From Notospermus geniculatus (Eukaryota; Nemertea; Pilidiophora; Heteronemertea; Lineidae): 64,000 nt of DNA. Location: assembly GCA_002633025.1 (NCBI GenBank), contig NMRB01001051.1:46061-110060 (forward strand), given 5' to 3'. The position numbers were made by a program, and so were the translations under genes. Below are positions 1 to 12,600 of this stretch, one piece after another. The notes under the pieces were generated by a model. It saw only the letters and a program-made list of their open reading frames with translations. It was not told where the DNA came from and did not search any database. Position 1 is the stretch's first letter. Each line of letters opens with the position of its first letter.

Positions 1-217
1 CTATTCAAAATGCCTGAAGACCTCACTGAGATACCGGTACCATACTTTGAAAACGTATTTTATGTGAGATCAGATTGATGGCTGGACCAGTGATTCTTTA
101 AGAGTGAAAAAGAGAATCTCTGATTTGCTTCATAGAGGAGTGTTTTCAATGCATTCCTGTTTCATTCACTGCGTTGGTCAGGTACAGTCATCAATGTCAT
201 CCCTTTTGTTCTCTCAG

Positions 218-650
218 GGTCAAGTCGAGAGGGTGTTCCCGGGTAGCTGTTGTCCCGTATGTGTTCCGGTCCCTGTATGTATTGATGGTGCTCAAACTCA
301 TCAGGTAAGTGCCATTGAATTCTAACAATTCTTGTCAGTCTTGTTTAGCCAACTGCACTTGTGCTGAAGATGATGTAGAGAATGCTTTGAGGAATGACAG
401 AGATCACTGGAAAATTCCTGTTGAACTTTTTGACATGTCATTCTGTCATGTTTTTAGTAGTGTTGGTAGATATGTTTCATTCATTCTTTCTTTAATCATC
501 TTCAGAATGGCACCATTTGGATGCCCACACCTTGTCAGGTGTGTGAATGTCACGTGGGTGATATCGTCTGCTATGCAAAGCCATGTTTAGTTTGTGCCAA
601 AAACACTGCCGTCTCAGCTGCAGCGGACTGCTGTCAGCACTGCTATACAG
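218..650 (+). other. VWC-like cysteine-rich exons of FRAS/FREM copy A
   Basis: Two exons, 218-304 (phase 0, 29 codons) and 506-650 (48 codons plus one base). The first contains CCPVCVP and the second CQVCEC, CYAKPCLVC and a closing CC, the spacing of von Willebrand factor type C modules as found at the FRAS1 N-terminus. The second exon ends in phase 1 and joins directly to the exon at 910 that begins the first CSPG repeat. FRAS1 has furin-like repeats between its VWC and CSPG regions, and none are visible here. The 217 bases before are the preceding intron and hold nothing recognisable. Confidence 0.75.
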
Positions 651-3600
651 GTGAGTGCTGAAGAACAACCACTATTCTGCCTAAAATCCAGTCCTTTCTA
701 TATTGTATAAAGGGTTGAAATTGTTAAAGCGAATCGACAGTCGTTTTGTAAACAGAAGGATGATGTTTGTAAACATTGCCCTCACAGCCAATCAGAATGC
801 AGGAAATGAGTGTTTGTAAACAAAGATTCGTCCCCGTTTGCATTCATTTTTTTTGGCTGACACATCACTTTAAACACCTATGACTGCATGTTTCTTATTC
901 CTTTTGCAGATTACATTGACCCAGGAGGGAAGGTACTGCCCAACTCTCCTTTAGCTAATATGACAATACAGTTAATTAGGAACGATATATTACATGTAAC
1001 TCAGGGAGAAAATTGTACTATCTCATCAAGTAATGGCCTATCAATAAAAGCTGATGAATTCTTGAAGATTCATATTCTGTCTGGTGAGTAGATAGATACA
1101 GGTTCTATGCTGCAGTTTTGTGCTGTGAGAACTGATATGATGAAATGGCTTGTGGTTACATTGAGTTTCAGTTTTTTATGTACCGGTAATTATTTGTGCA
1201 GTGGAAATGCACTAATCCAATGAAGTTACACTCATGCGAAAAGTATTGGAAACAGAATTAAAACACCTGAGCGAAAGGCAAGAAATGGCCTGAATGTCTC
1301 AGGCCACCTTTAGTTTTTTCTTGCAGGTGAATCTAACGAATCGTAAACTATTAAAAACTTGTGGATTGTTTACCTCCAGTTTAATCAGTTTCAAATTTTG
1401 CATATCAGCATAACTGATCATGAAAAAGAAACCAGTGCAAAGTTTTTTATTATCGATGTTGTTGTTGACTACCAGATGGCACTGTCTGGACATGTGCTAT
1501 CATGACCTTGGTTAGTCTGGCTGTAAAATGAAGGAAAAATGATGTATACCTACATGGTTCATCCAAAATCTTCTGGGGTGGCACGTCAGACGCATGTCTA
1601 CCAACTCCTATTGTTGTGGTTGGAGCCATGTGTAGATGGCGACGCTAAAGCCAGAATGACATGGCTTTATTACCGGCGTAGAATACTTCCGTTGAAGCAA
1701 ATTTAGCTGTAAAATGCTTGACGTATTCCTCTTCAGGGCCCAAATATGGCCGAATTCAGAATGGAAACCATGACATCCAGTCATTCCGTATCATGGATCT
1801 CGACTTAAGACAGTTAAAGTACGTCCATGATGGCAGCAAAACGAAGACGGATATCGTCCTGTTCCAGGCTCACGATGGTTGGCAAACTCTCACGATACCG
1901 CTGATGATTGAAATCGAGGAAAAACAGAGTAAAATTCCCGTCCTTGTAAACAATCAGGTCTTTAATGTGGATATAAGACAAAGAAAGAAAATAAAGCCAT
2001 CCGATCTGTGGGCACGCTCAAAGACGAGACCTGATGGAGACCTTATCATAACTCTGACTCCTTTTGCTAATAATCCATTGCATGGTAAGTACCAGAAATA
2101 TCCAGAAAAATCTTGTTGGGGATGACATTTCTTGCAATGAAATGGTTCGTCGTCTGCTGGTGTCCTGTACCACACTTGAGATGAATGCCTTCTGCTCCAC
2201 CCTGGGAAAAAAGTTGACGTTAAGTTTGGGTTTATAGTCTGATATCAACAACAGTAGAGGTGTCATCCAACTTTACACTTTAACCCCAGTCTATCCTGAA
2301 ACCTTTCAGTAGAACTCAGATGAGCTGCTCATTCAGCGCTACAATCTGAGCATTTCCGACCAGTACCCANTTGCAGGTGAATCTAACGAATCGTAAACTA
2401 TTAAAAACTTGTGGATTGTTTACCTCCAGTTTAATCAGTTTCAAATTTTGCATATCAGCATAACTGATCATGAAAAAGAAACCAGTGCAAAGTTTTTTAT
2501 TATCGATGTTGTTGTTGACTACCAGATGGCACTGTCTGGACATGTGCTATCATGACCTTGGTTAGTCTGGCTGTAAAATGAAGGAAAAATGATGTATACC
2601 TACATGGTTCATCCAAAATCTTCTGGGGTGGCACGTCAGACGCATGTCTACCAACTCCTATTGTTGTGGTTGGAGCCATGTGTAGATGGCGACGCTAAAG
2701 CCAGAATGACATGGCTTTATTACCGGCGTAGAATACTTCCGTTGAAGCAAATTTAGCTGTAAAATGCTTGACGTATTCCTCTTCAGGGCCCAAATATGGC
2801 CGAATTCAGAATGGAAACCATGACATCCAGTCATTCCGTATCATGGATCTCGACTTAAGACAGTTAAAGTACGTCCATGATGGCAGCAAGACGAAGACGG
2901 ATATCGTCCTGTTCCAGGCTCACGATGGTTGGCAAACTCTCACGATACCGCTGATGATTCAGATCGAGGAAAAACAGAGTAAAATTCCCGTCCTTGTAAA
3001 CAATCAGGTCTTTAATGTGGATATCAGAAAAAGAAAGAAAATAAAGCCATCGGATCTGTGGGCACGCTCAAAGACGAGGCCTGATGGAGACCTTATCATA
3101 ACTCTGACTCCTTTTGCTAATAATCCATTGCATGGTAAGTACCAGAAATATCCAGAAATATCTTATAGGGGATGCCATTTCTTGCAATGAAGTGGTTCGT
3201 TGTCTGCTAGCGTCCTGTACCACACGTGAGATGAATGGTTTCTGCTCCAGCTTGGAAGCTGCTTCATTAAGAGTTAAGCCTAGTTCATACTTCGACGCAC
3301 GACCATCGCGGGCAACCGACGCGCAATCTTGCGTTCGGCGCAAACCCCGTCACGTGATTTGATCGGCGTCTGATTGCAAGACTGTAATTACTTGAGTCAT
3401 TTCATAACGCGTCCCGTCGCTGAAGTACACTACGCTGGACTATGAATCAACTCTGCAAAGTCGGCGTCGAATTTTGATTGCGCGTCGGTCGCCGATGGTC
3501 GTGCGTCAAAGTATGAACTAGGCTTACATGTTGCCTTTCCATCTACGTTTTATAATGTCACTGTCATATCATTTGTAGGTAAGATATTAATGATCGTCCA

Positions 3601-6600
3601 AAAGCCTGGAGGGAAGCTCTTTCATGGTTGGAAGGATGAAGGAGACGGGACCATGTCAGCAGAGATGCCAAGGTTTCGTCAGAGCAGCATCAAAGATGGT
3701 TACATCTGGTATCAGCATAATGGTGGACAGGACCTGGAAGACTCATTTACTTTTGAGGTAACCCTCGGTTTTACTGAAAAAAATAAAAAAATAACAGGAA
3801 TGGATACATGTATTGGAATGTGTGTGTTTGTAAGACAATGGGGATGTAAGCTATTAATTCTGCATATGATTGTCTTTTATTTATAATGATTTTGTTCCTT
3901 ATTTGCAGGTTTCTGACAACTTAGACCCTCCAAATGTCTTGCGTGATCAGACATTTAGCATTGTCATAAAAAACAAGCCACAGAGAGATGCTGCTGCCTC
4001 TATACCTGCGCTTGCTCCTGGAATCAATTTAGCCATGACTGTAAGCATTACATTTACATCCCTAGGCTCCACCGACCCATCAGACCCCTGTAAAACCCAT
4101 TTTACAGGGGTCGAGATAAGAGCGCTGAGATGTTGATTAGGCCCAATCCTATTGTTTTCCTTCTCTGCCTAATTTATAGTAAAATGGAAAAGAGGTCTGT
4201 GCATTGTCTAATTGTTTTCCAGTTGAACTGAAAATGCTTTGTTATATCAAAAAACACAAGTTTTCAAATCCGATGAATTATATTTCCTCTATCTTTTGAA
4301 AAATCGTGTTGGAGTGCATTTCGAACTTGAAACTGATGATTTACAATTTGTGCAGTGTGGAAACATTTACTGAAACATGGGGATACCATTATTTAGGTTC
4401 AAACATGTTGTGAAAGCATTCTCTCTTCTATGTGATGTAACGCAATGCGTTTCCAAATACAGGTCTTAGAAAATCAACTTGTGCCAATCACAAACTCAGA
4501 TTTGGCTTTCATTGACCACGACACGACTGATGAAGAGTTACGTTATAGTATAGTGGAACCTCTGGGTCATGCCGAGGGGACGATAGAACACATCGACAGG
4601 CCACTTACAACAGTCTACAGATTCTCTCAAGATGATATCAATAAGTACAAGATCATCTACAGACCACCGAAGGAGGAAATCGGCCCTGTTGAGAAAAAAG
4701 TCCAGTTTAAATTTGTTGGTGAGTACCGGTAGATTGTTGCATCTGAGGAGTGATAGTTGTTGTGAAGTACATGTATCTGTATTTTGTGACCCTCCACAGC
4801 AAAACCAGTCACATGTCGCTCAGAAGGTGAGCCACAGTGAAACTACATGTAAGATGACACCAGAAGAGAATTGAAGAAATAGATTATTTCAGATTTCATA
4901 ACAGGCAGACAATATTGAAAGTGACAAACATTTGGTCTCAACCTCCCAAACTGAGAGCGACATGCGACTAGTTTTTCTATGGAGGGTCACATTTGGAACA
5001 TTACGCGAACTGCACTGGTGCAGTGGTAAGTAAAGCCAGACTGAATCGCCAGGAACTGCTGAATTCTACAGTCACTTTCAATGTGATCTCATGCGTGTTT
5101 TGAGGTTCTTTGTGGATAATTTTGATTCTTCATTCAGGCCCGTACATGTATGAACCAAGCGAAGATTATCTTGAACTCAGGTTGATCCACAACTTTTCCA
5201 TTGTCACATCATGCCCTGGCAAACCTGAACAATTGAAAAGTCGTGGCTCAACCTGAGTTCAAGATAATCTTCGTTTGGTGCGTACGGCCCTCAGAGTTGA
5301 AAACATTTTTTTGATCCCTTGATTTTTCCAGTGATGGACGGAGAAACAGGTGAATCACTACCTGAGCAGACATTCACCATTACGCTCCAACCGGTTGATA
5401 ACCGGCCTCCTGTGCCGGTGAATCCAAACCCAGTCCTTCAGGTACCGCAGAGGTCCATGGTGCCAATCACCAGCGCCCTGCGAGTGACAGATCCAGACAC
5501 TGGCACAGAAGATATCATGTTCTCATTACAAGATCCTCCAAGTCATGGCTTCCTTCTTAAGTTGATAGATGGTATGCAGGCCGAGCTGAGGAAAGGTGAG
5601 TGAATTGCTCTGATTGATTGACCGTATTCAAAAAAATTAATAACGATCATTGATGGAACCAAAAATTTACGATTAGTAAAATCAAGATTCCACAACATAC
5701 ATACCGTTATGTTGATAAAATTTGTTACTTTTTAATGGATCTTAACAAAAGATCTTCAGTTCTGTCTCATGGAAGAGCTGCTTTGGGACTTACCGGTACA
5801 CAGGGTGTTATGGAGAGGGGCAGAACTTAGGAAATTTCGGCGGTTCTTGTGCTCATCATTTTGCTCTTTACAGATGATGCATTTACATTTAACGAAGTTT
5901 TAAAAGATGCCTTTTTCTATGAGCACTCGAGTAAGAAGAGCACATCATTGGATTCGTTTACCGTTGTCATAACGGATGGTAAACACAACGTCCCTTTGAC
6001 TGTTACCATTGAAGTCCTTCGTGTTGATGAGGCTGCTCCGTTTATCCTGCCAGAGGCTTCAATGTCGATTACTTTACCAGAAGGTGAGTCGGTTTCTGTT
6101 GAAAAATCAGTACATGTACCTACTCTAAGTCAGTACTACTCAGTACCGTACTACTCCAAGTATCACTCCTCAGGGGAAAAGAGCCAAACGGAGATTGAAT
6201 AATATGATTTAATAATGACATGTGTCTTCTTTATTTTAGGTGGCTTTGCTGCCATTGGACGTGAGCACTTGTCATTTGGTGATGCAGATGTCCCTGACGA
6301 CCAAATCCAGATCAGGCTCGGAGTAAGCCCAGTTCATGGTCGACTCAGCTACAGGGATAGGCTGACATATCTTGCGGCAGGCGATGTCTTCACACAGGCA
6401 AATATTAACAGTGGTTACCTCAGGTATGTAGAGCCGATTGCTTCCCTCACATTTCTCCTTGAGAAGACCATAATCAGAGAAATTTTGGTCTCACATTTTC
6501 CTTTTTTAGAAGGAAAATGCTTTATTTTTAAACTGAATTTGCGATTCAGTTTCATTCAATGCGGACAATTTTCATTCCAGGTATGAGGCAGAGCAAGAGA

Positions 6601-9600
6601 TAGGAAGCCAGACATTGACTGATATTCTCTACCTCAATGTGACTGATTCAGCTGGCAATCTACTTCCCAATCAAGTTTTCTCGGTGGTCGTGACCCCTCT
6701 CAATAACCAGCCACCGACTGTCACAATAGGGGATATGTTGACGGTAGGTTTTCTGACTTGTAACTATCTCATGGTTGTTGAATAGTCTCATGCTGAAGTT
6801 TAGGCCGTTTGTGACCGTGTCTGAAAACCCAGCCAAAGTCACTGGGGAGTGACATAGGCCTTGATCATACCTGCCCTTTGTTGCACAATCGATAAGGCTT
6901 TATTTGCCACCAACAGACTGTCGTCTTTTCATTGTGATGACACTCCCTACATAACCTATTCAACCTGTGGTGTTCAGCGACTTTGGCCGAGTTTTGCCAG
7001 ACTTGGTCACATTTCCTACTGTATCTCACAGCATAGGCCTAGATCAAGTTGTGTAAAATCCTTCATTTCATCCCAAATTCCTTTCCTCATAGTCTCAGTG
7101 TTTTTCTCCTTTAGGTTGATGAAGGAGGCAGACGACAGCTGACGATCAGTGACATCTCTGTAACAGATGTTGATACACACAGGGATCAACTCGTGGTTGT
7201 CATCAACACAGTGCCAACGTTCGGCGTCATCATCAACACAAAAAGAGGTAGGAAGTTGTACATTTTCCACATGGAACCGAAGTACACAGATGCAATTCTA
7301 CATGTCCACGAATGAGGTGCATTCACGTTCATTACTGTACTCTGAGTGTTTTCATGTACCTAGACTCTACTTTGAAACTGTCTGTTGACTCGACTGTTGT
7401 CTGTTGATTCGAGACTCCCACAATAGAACACAGGGAGGTAGGCCTACATAGAAATGTCCTTGGGGACAAAATGTTTCAGGCTGAGAAGATCAAGGAGACA
7501 AAATATCTGGGGACAAAAGTTGGAGACGAAATATCCTCTGACCCTTGAAAAGTGTCACATCTCTACAACTATGAACTTCATTTTCAGCCCCTGGTTCACA
7601 GGATTTGTCCAGCAAGGTAGTGACAGCATTCACCATGAGAGATCTTCTCGATGGCTGCATCTATTACTTCCAAGACAATCATTTGAACAAGGAACCTGTG
7701 GAAGATGGCTTCCTGTTCTACGTAACGGATGGAGCTAATCAGTCTCCACTGCAACGGTTCAATATCACTATACAGGTAGGTATTGTATTATATGCATGTC
7801 GGTCACCCATGCCATCTACTAGTGACCGTGTGCCGTACATTGCTCAACTTCTAGCGCCGATGCCAACGTGCGAACCACTAGGCCATAAAGAAAACCTTCC
7901 ATGCCCGGCGAGTTAAGCTGTGCCATATATAGCTGAAAGGGGTTCAATGCACCATCTCCCCCTTCGGACAGAGATGACTCGTCCTCGAGTCACTTAGCAC
8001 CATTCTGCGTATCAGTGCCGAACAACACTTTCCAGGTTCGACTGGGAAGGTCAGTCAGATGAATTATAGGCGCGCTGGTCACCCATCCACGTAGTGATTG
8101 CACTCTACGTTGCTTAACATCTAGCGCCGAGGCCAACATGTGCCAACCACTGACTAGGCCATAAAGGAAATCCTCCATGACCAGCGGGTTAGCCGTGCCA
8201 TTAGTAGCTGCAAGGCATTCAGTGCAGCATGTGGGGCCTGTCAGATTTGCGAATTTTCTTGTTTTTGTGCAAGAAGTACAGTACAGGTCACAATTGACAT
8301 CCCTACGGCTTCGCGTATGTTACTCGCAAGTTACCCGTAACTTACGCATAACTCACGGCTTTGGTTTCGCGTAACTCGCCAAAATCGCGTAACTCGCCTC
8401 GTTAATCACTGCGTAGCTAGCGAAATTCGCGTAACTCGCCACGTAATTCACCTCATAAGTTACGCGTAACATAGCTCGTGAGTTGTTGCGCAAGTTACGA
8501 GTGACTTACGCGTAACTTTCGCGAATTTAGGGATGTCAATTGTGACCTGTACTGTATCTTAAACATATGCAGTACTTTGAAGCTCATGCGTGGTTCTCAG
8601 TGAGTTCCTAATCTAGCTCCATGTTCTTTTCTCATACAGCTTACAAATGACGAACCCCCGATGCTCATTACTGAAGAGCTGTCGTGCGTTGAAGGACAGT
8701 GGACTCTGGTAACCAATGCGTCAGTCTTTGTATCAGATATCGACACACCACCATCGGAACTGTTCCTCATCATTGAGAATGCTCCAAAACAGGGTAAACT
8801 GAGACGCAGGAATGCCCTGAACACTGCATTTGCTGGATATATTCTTGAACAGGGGACGAGGTTTTCGTACGAGGTATGTATGTTGAGTTTACCAAAGTGA
8901 TTTGGCAGTTATAGGTCTCTTGTTATAAAGCCGCCTGGCTTACAGATACAAGTACATGTATGTCCCTGTTCTCAGCATTCTGCCCAGAGTATCACTTGTC
9001 TGAGGATGGTGACATTATGGACTAGATTCATAGAGGCCACAGGAAGGCAAGTCCAAAGTCTTGAATCAAACCGGTAACCTACAACACGATATACCGGTAA
9101 TAAAAGGAGTCGTCCTCCAGAAATTTTCGACCCCAACCGGGGTCTTCTTCAGGCTGGCACTTTCAAGTCGAGCTACCAGAAGTGTAATGACATTAAGTGC
9201 ATTTTTTGGGTAACCTACAACATTAAATCTTATACATGGCAGACTTCATGGCTGATGGTCTTTTTCAGGACATTTTGAATGAGTTGATCGTGTACACTCA
9301 TGATGGTGAGGAAGTGTCCCTGGATGACATGACACTAACTGCCACAGATGGCAGACACAAAGACACAGGAAAAGTCAAGATCCTCATTGGTTTGGTGGAT
9401 GATGAAACTCCCCGAATTAACATAAATCGCGGATTGGAAGTTCGAATGTGTGAGTGCTACTTCTTTGTATTTGGCATCGTACAGTACGTTGCACAATTGA
9501 CCTCCCTTCCGCGCCGCACACCATCCGTATACCACATCCAGCGTCATGCACATACCGTCCTCTATCGTCCGTGGACGTCGCGCGCTGTAATGGAAGGCCT

Positions 9601-12600
9601 ACTGTATTTCACTTTACAGTAGTTTTTTTGACAAGAGTATTTGCATACCTATTTTAATTTACAGATTCCACGACCACGTTGAGACCCCGGGAACTGACAG
9701 CTACGGATGTTGACTCGGATGACTCGCAACTGACGTTCACTATCACTGCTACCCCAATGATCGGCAAGCTGATGAAGATGAGACGTAACATGCAATGGGA
9801 GAAAGTCAGAGTTGGCGATGTCTTCAAACAGCCTGAAATTGAAGAAGGTAGATTCCCAATCGATCAACAATCGTGTGTTTTTGAATTTTCTGCTAATAAG
9901 AAGCGTTTTAGTGTCACACAGTCAATTTTGATACATGAATATGATGTAATAGGCACTTGTCTGCAACCTATTGTTTTTCTTCATCCTCCTTCTAACACAG
10001 TGACTCGTTGTATTCTTCTGACCCTTAAAATAATGACATGCCACCAAAATATCCACAAGACGTCAGTTTCCCTGAAACTATGTGCATGTTTCCGTCACTC
10101 TTCCTAATTCAACCTTCACAGGGCACCTCCGATACACCCACAAGCGTCCCGACCCTGCTGGAAGAACGCTCTTCAAGTTCAGTGTGGCTGACACAGACAA
10201 CAATGTTCTCATCGACCAGTCTTTTATTATCACTGTTTTGGGTAATTAACAATTAGTAACTTTACTAAAAACATGTGCATTTTATGGTTTATCATGTAAA
10301 GTGAAAGCAACTTACCTCTCCAGTGTGTGATTTAAATTTTTCGGTCTTTCATTTCGCATTATCATTCAACGTTTAACTCGAATTACTTTTTGCACTGCAT
10401 CACATCGGGTTTTGCATTCTTCATCAGGCACATGCCAATTATGGGTTTTGGTCTAGCTTTTGCAGCTGGCCAGTTGAATCAGCTGCAATACTACCTTACT
10501 TTCACCACAAATATTTTGCAACTTCTGAATTATGCACATTTTGGACGGAAGCTTTGGATGGATGATAACAATGTTTCCTGAATATTTCATTGTGTGTTCC
10601 TTCCCTAGTGTTCAGGGGACATTGTTTACCGTATTTTTCGGACTATAAGGCGCGGCCTTTTTCCTTGAAGAAGGGTCTAAAATTGGGGGTGCGCCTTATA
10701 GGGTGGTGCGCCTTATCTGCGGATCCAGTCTGACAATTTGATCAGAAGTGTCAAGACACTGACGAACCCAAGCATTCAAGCATGCATGGATGCATGCAAG
10801 CCAAAGTCATTGTCACAGTGCTGGTTGACAGATGATGCAGTGAACTGTGAACTGATGAAGTTTCAGTTAGGCCTAATTTGTCACAACAAGCTAAGAAATC
10901 ATACAACCAGATCCATCAGTACCAACAGCATAATTGCAGATGTCAATGGGTTCAAACAAGGCAATCACACCCTGTAATTGTCAGCTTGGCTGTTGTTGGG
11001 TCAATGCACACTGAGCAGCCATGCATTGTATGTGTATAATATGCGCTGACAGGACTGCGCCTTATAGGGAGGTGCGCCTTATGTATGCATTTCATCAGAG
11101 AGTTTGGGTGAAATTGGGGGTGCGTCTTATAGTCAGGTGCGCCCTATAGTCAGGAAAATACGGTACCTGTTTTAACTTGAATTCACCTGACACAATGATT
11201 ATCATTAACTTTCAGAGGACAAAGTTCCACCAAAGATCCTCGCAAATAATCCATTGACTGTAAAGGAAGGGGGTAAAGAAATGATCTCAACTGACTACCT
11301 CTCAGCAACGGATGTTGACTCCGAACCCTCCAAACTACTCTTTACTGTGGACACTCCTCCAACATATGGACACCTTGAACTTGTAGACGCACCTGGTAAG
11401 GAATTGTTACTTATGCACTGTCACATAAAAAACTTTGAAGATTATGAAATATGCAATAATCCACAATTCCGTAGCTCTCTTTGTTAAATCGTACTCAATT
11501 TTTTGATATTCAAATTTTCAGGAGTACCCCTCTCTGAGTTTTCCCAGGGAGATGTGGCGGCCTCATCTTTGTTCTATGTCCACACCAGTGAACTGGAGGA
11601 ATTCATGGACAGGTTCATCTTTTCCGTCTCAGATGGGACAAATACTGTAAGTTTTGTCATGTTACCTGTACGGAAAACGCCTTTGAATTGTCTTTCTATT
11701 CTGGCATTTTGTGCAGTGAGTGTTGGCCTAACATATTGCTTCTGTGTCCAGCTAAGACATAGCTGTGTTGTGGGATCTTGATTTGCTGGACTATAGTTTT
11801 AAGCACTTGTGTGTCGATGATCTAAATGCTACGTTTATGATTCTTTGGAAATTCCCTTCGAGAAGGAGAAGGCACTACAGAACAGAACAGTGATAGAATT
11901 TGACCTTTATGGGATGTATTTTTCCACATTACAGATAACCCAGTCATTCATGATCAACATTAGCCCAGTGGACGATTCCATTCCGGTGGTGACAATCAAA
12001 GGCTTGAAGGTCCAGGAGGGCATCAGGAGAACTATCACTGAATTTGACCTCAAAGCTGTGGATATGGATACACCGGTGAGTTTGCAGGGAAAAAGTCTTG
12101 GCAAGTCAAGACTCCGTGTTAGTTGGGAGTCAAACCTGCTGTGCTCCTCTCATGGCCTGTGGATTGCAAATGGTGTTGACACAGTTGCAGTCTGCATGTT
12201 TAAGTTAAAGTTGGTTTTATAGTCTGATATCAACAAGGGTAGGCCTAGAGGTGTCATACAAAAATATTCATTACATGTGAAGTAGCCCCACTGTATTGAA
12301 TTTTACGATATTTTCAAAATGTAAGGAGAATGCAAACAGAGGTTTCATAGCCTCGTGAAGGTCCCCAAAATGCTTGCCTGATAGGTGTTTCAGAGAGTCA
12401 AGGCCTAGTTTTCAGCACACATTAAAAAAACTGCAGGGAGGGCTCTGTATTTAGACAGAGCGTAGTACATTTTACACGTCGTGACGTCATGCACTGACGT
12501 CAAGAATCGGGGCGATGATTTGCATTTTTCAGATTCAATACAGTGGGGCTTTAACAGTAGCAGGCATACAACATTTTGTCAATGGACTTTGATGACAAAG

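Larger units (their letters stand above)
910..10241 (+). other. CSPG repeats 1-8 of FRAS/FREM copy A (15 exons)
   Basis: Exons read: 910-1083, 1737-2084, 3579-3757, 3909-4040, 4463-4718, 5332-5595, 5874-6083, 6240-6423, 6581-6743, 7115-7247, 7588-7775, 8640-8873, 9269-9449, 9665-9847, 10122-10241. Phases chain without a break. Each repeat has the family pattern: a D-x-D turn such as TDPDTG, TDVDTH or TDVDSD, a P-x-HG-x-L strand, an FTQ or FSQ strand followed by DI, then a Y-x-HDG/TDG segment and a closing strand with a PxxN/D turn. CSPG repeats are cadherin-like folds that bind collagen and other matrix ligands. Some repeats here are degenerate, and the second carries YQHNGG in place of the YxHDG segment. 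Most introns are occupied by inverted-repeat elements listed separately. Confidence 0.85.

Noticed and set aside
4083-4112. Hairpin GACCCCTGTAAAA / TTTTACAGGGGTC as a terminator or microRNA
   Set aside because: It is intronic eukaryotic DNA, the stem is only 13 bp with a 4-base loop, too short for a microRNA precursor, and rho-independent terminators do not apply.
10738-10977. 79-codon frame as a small gene
   Set aside because: It lies wholly inside the foldback element at 10627-11165, has no recognisable similarity, and is absent from unit B.
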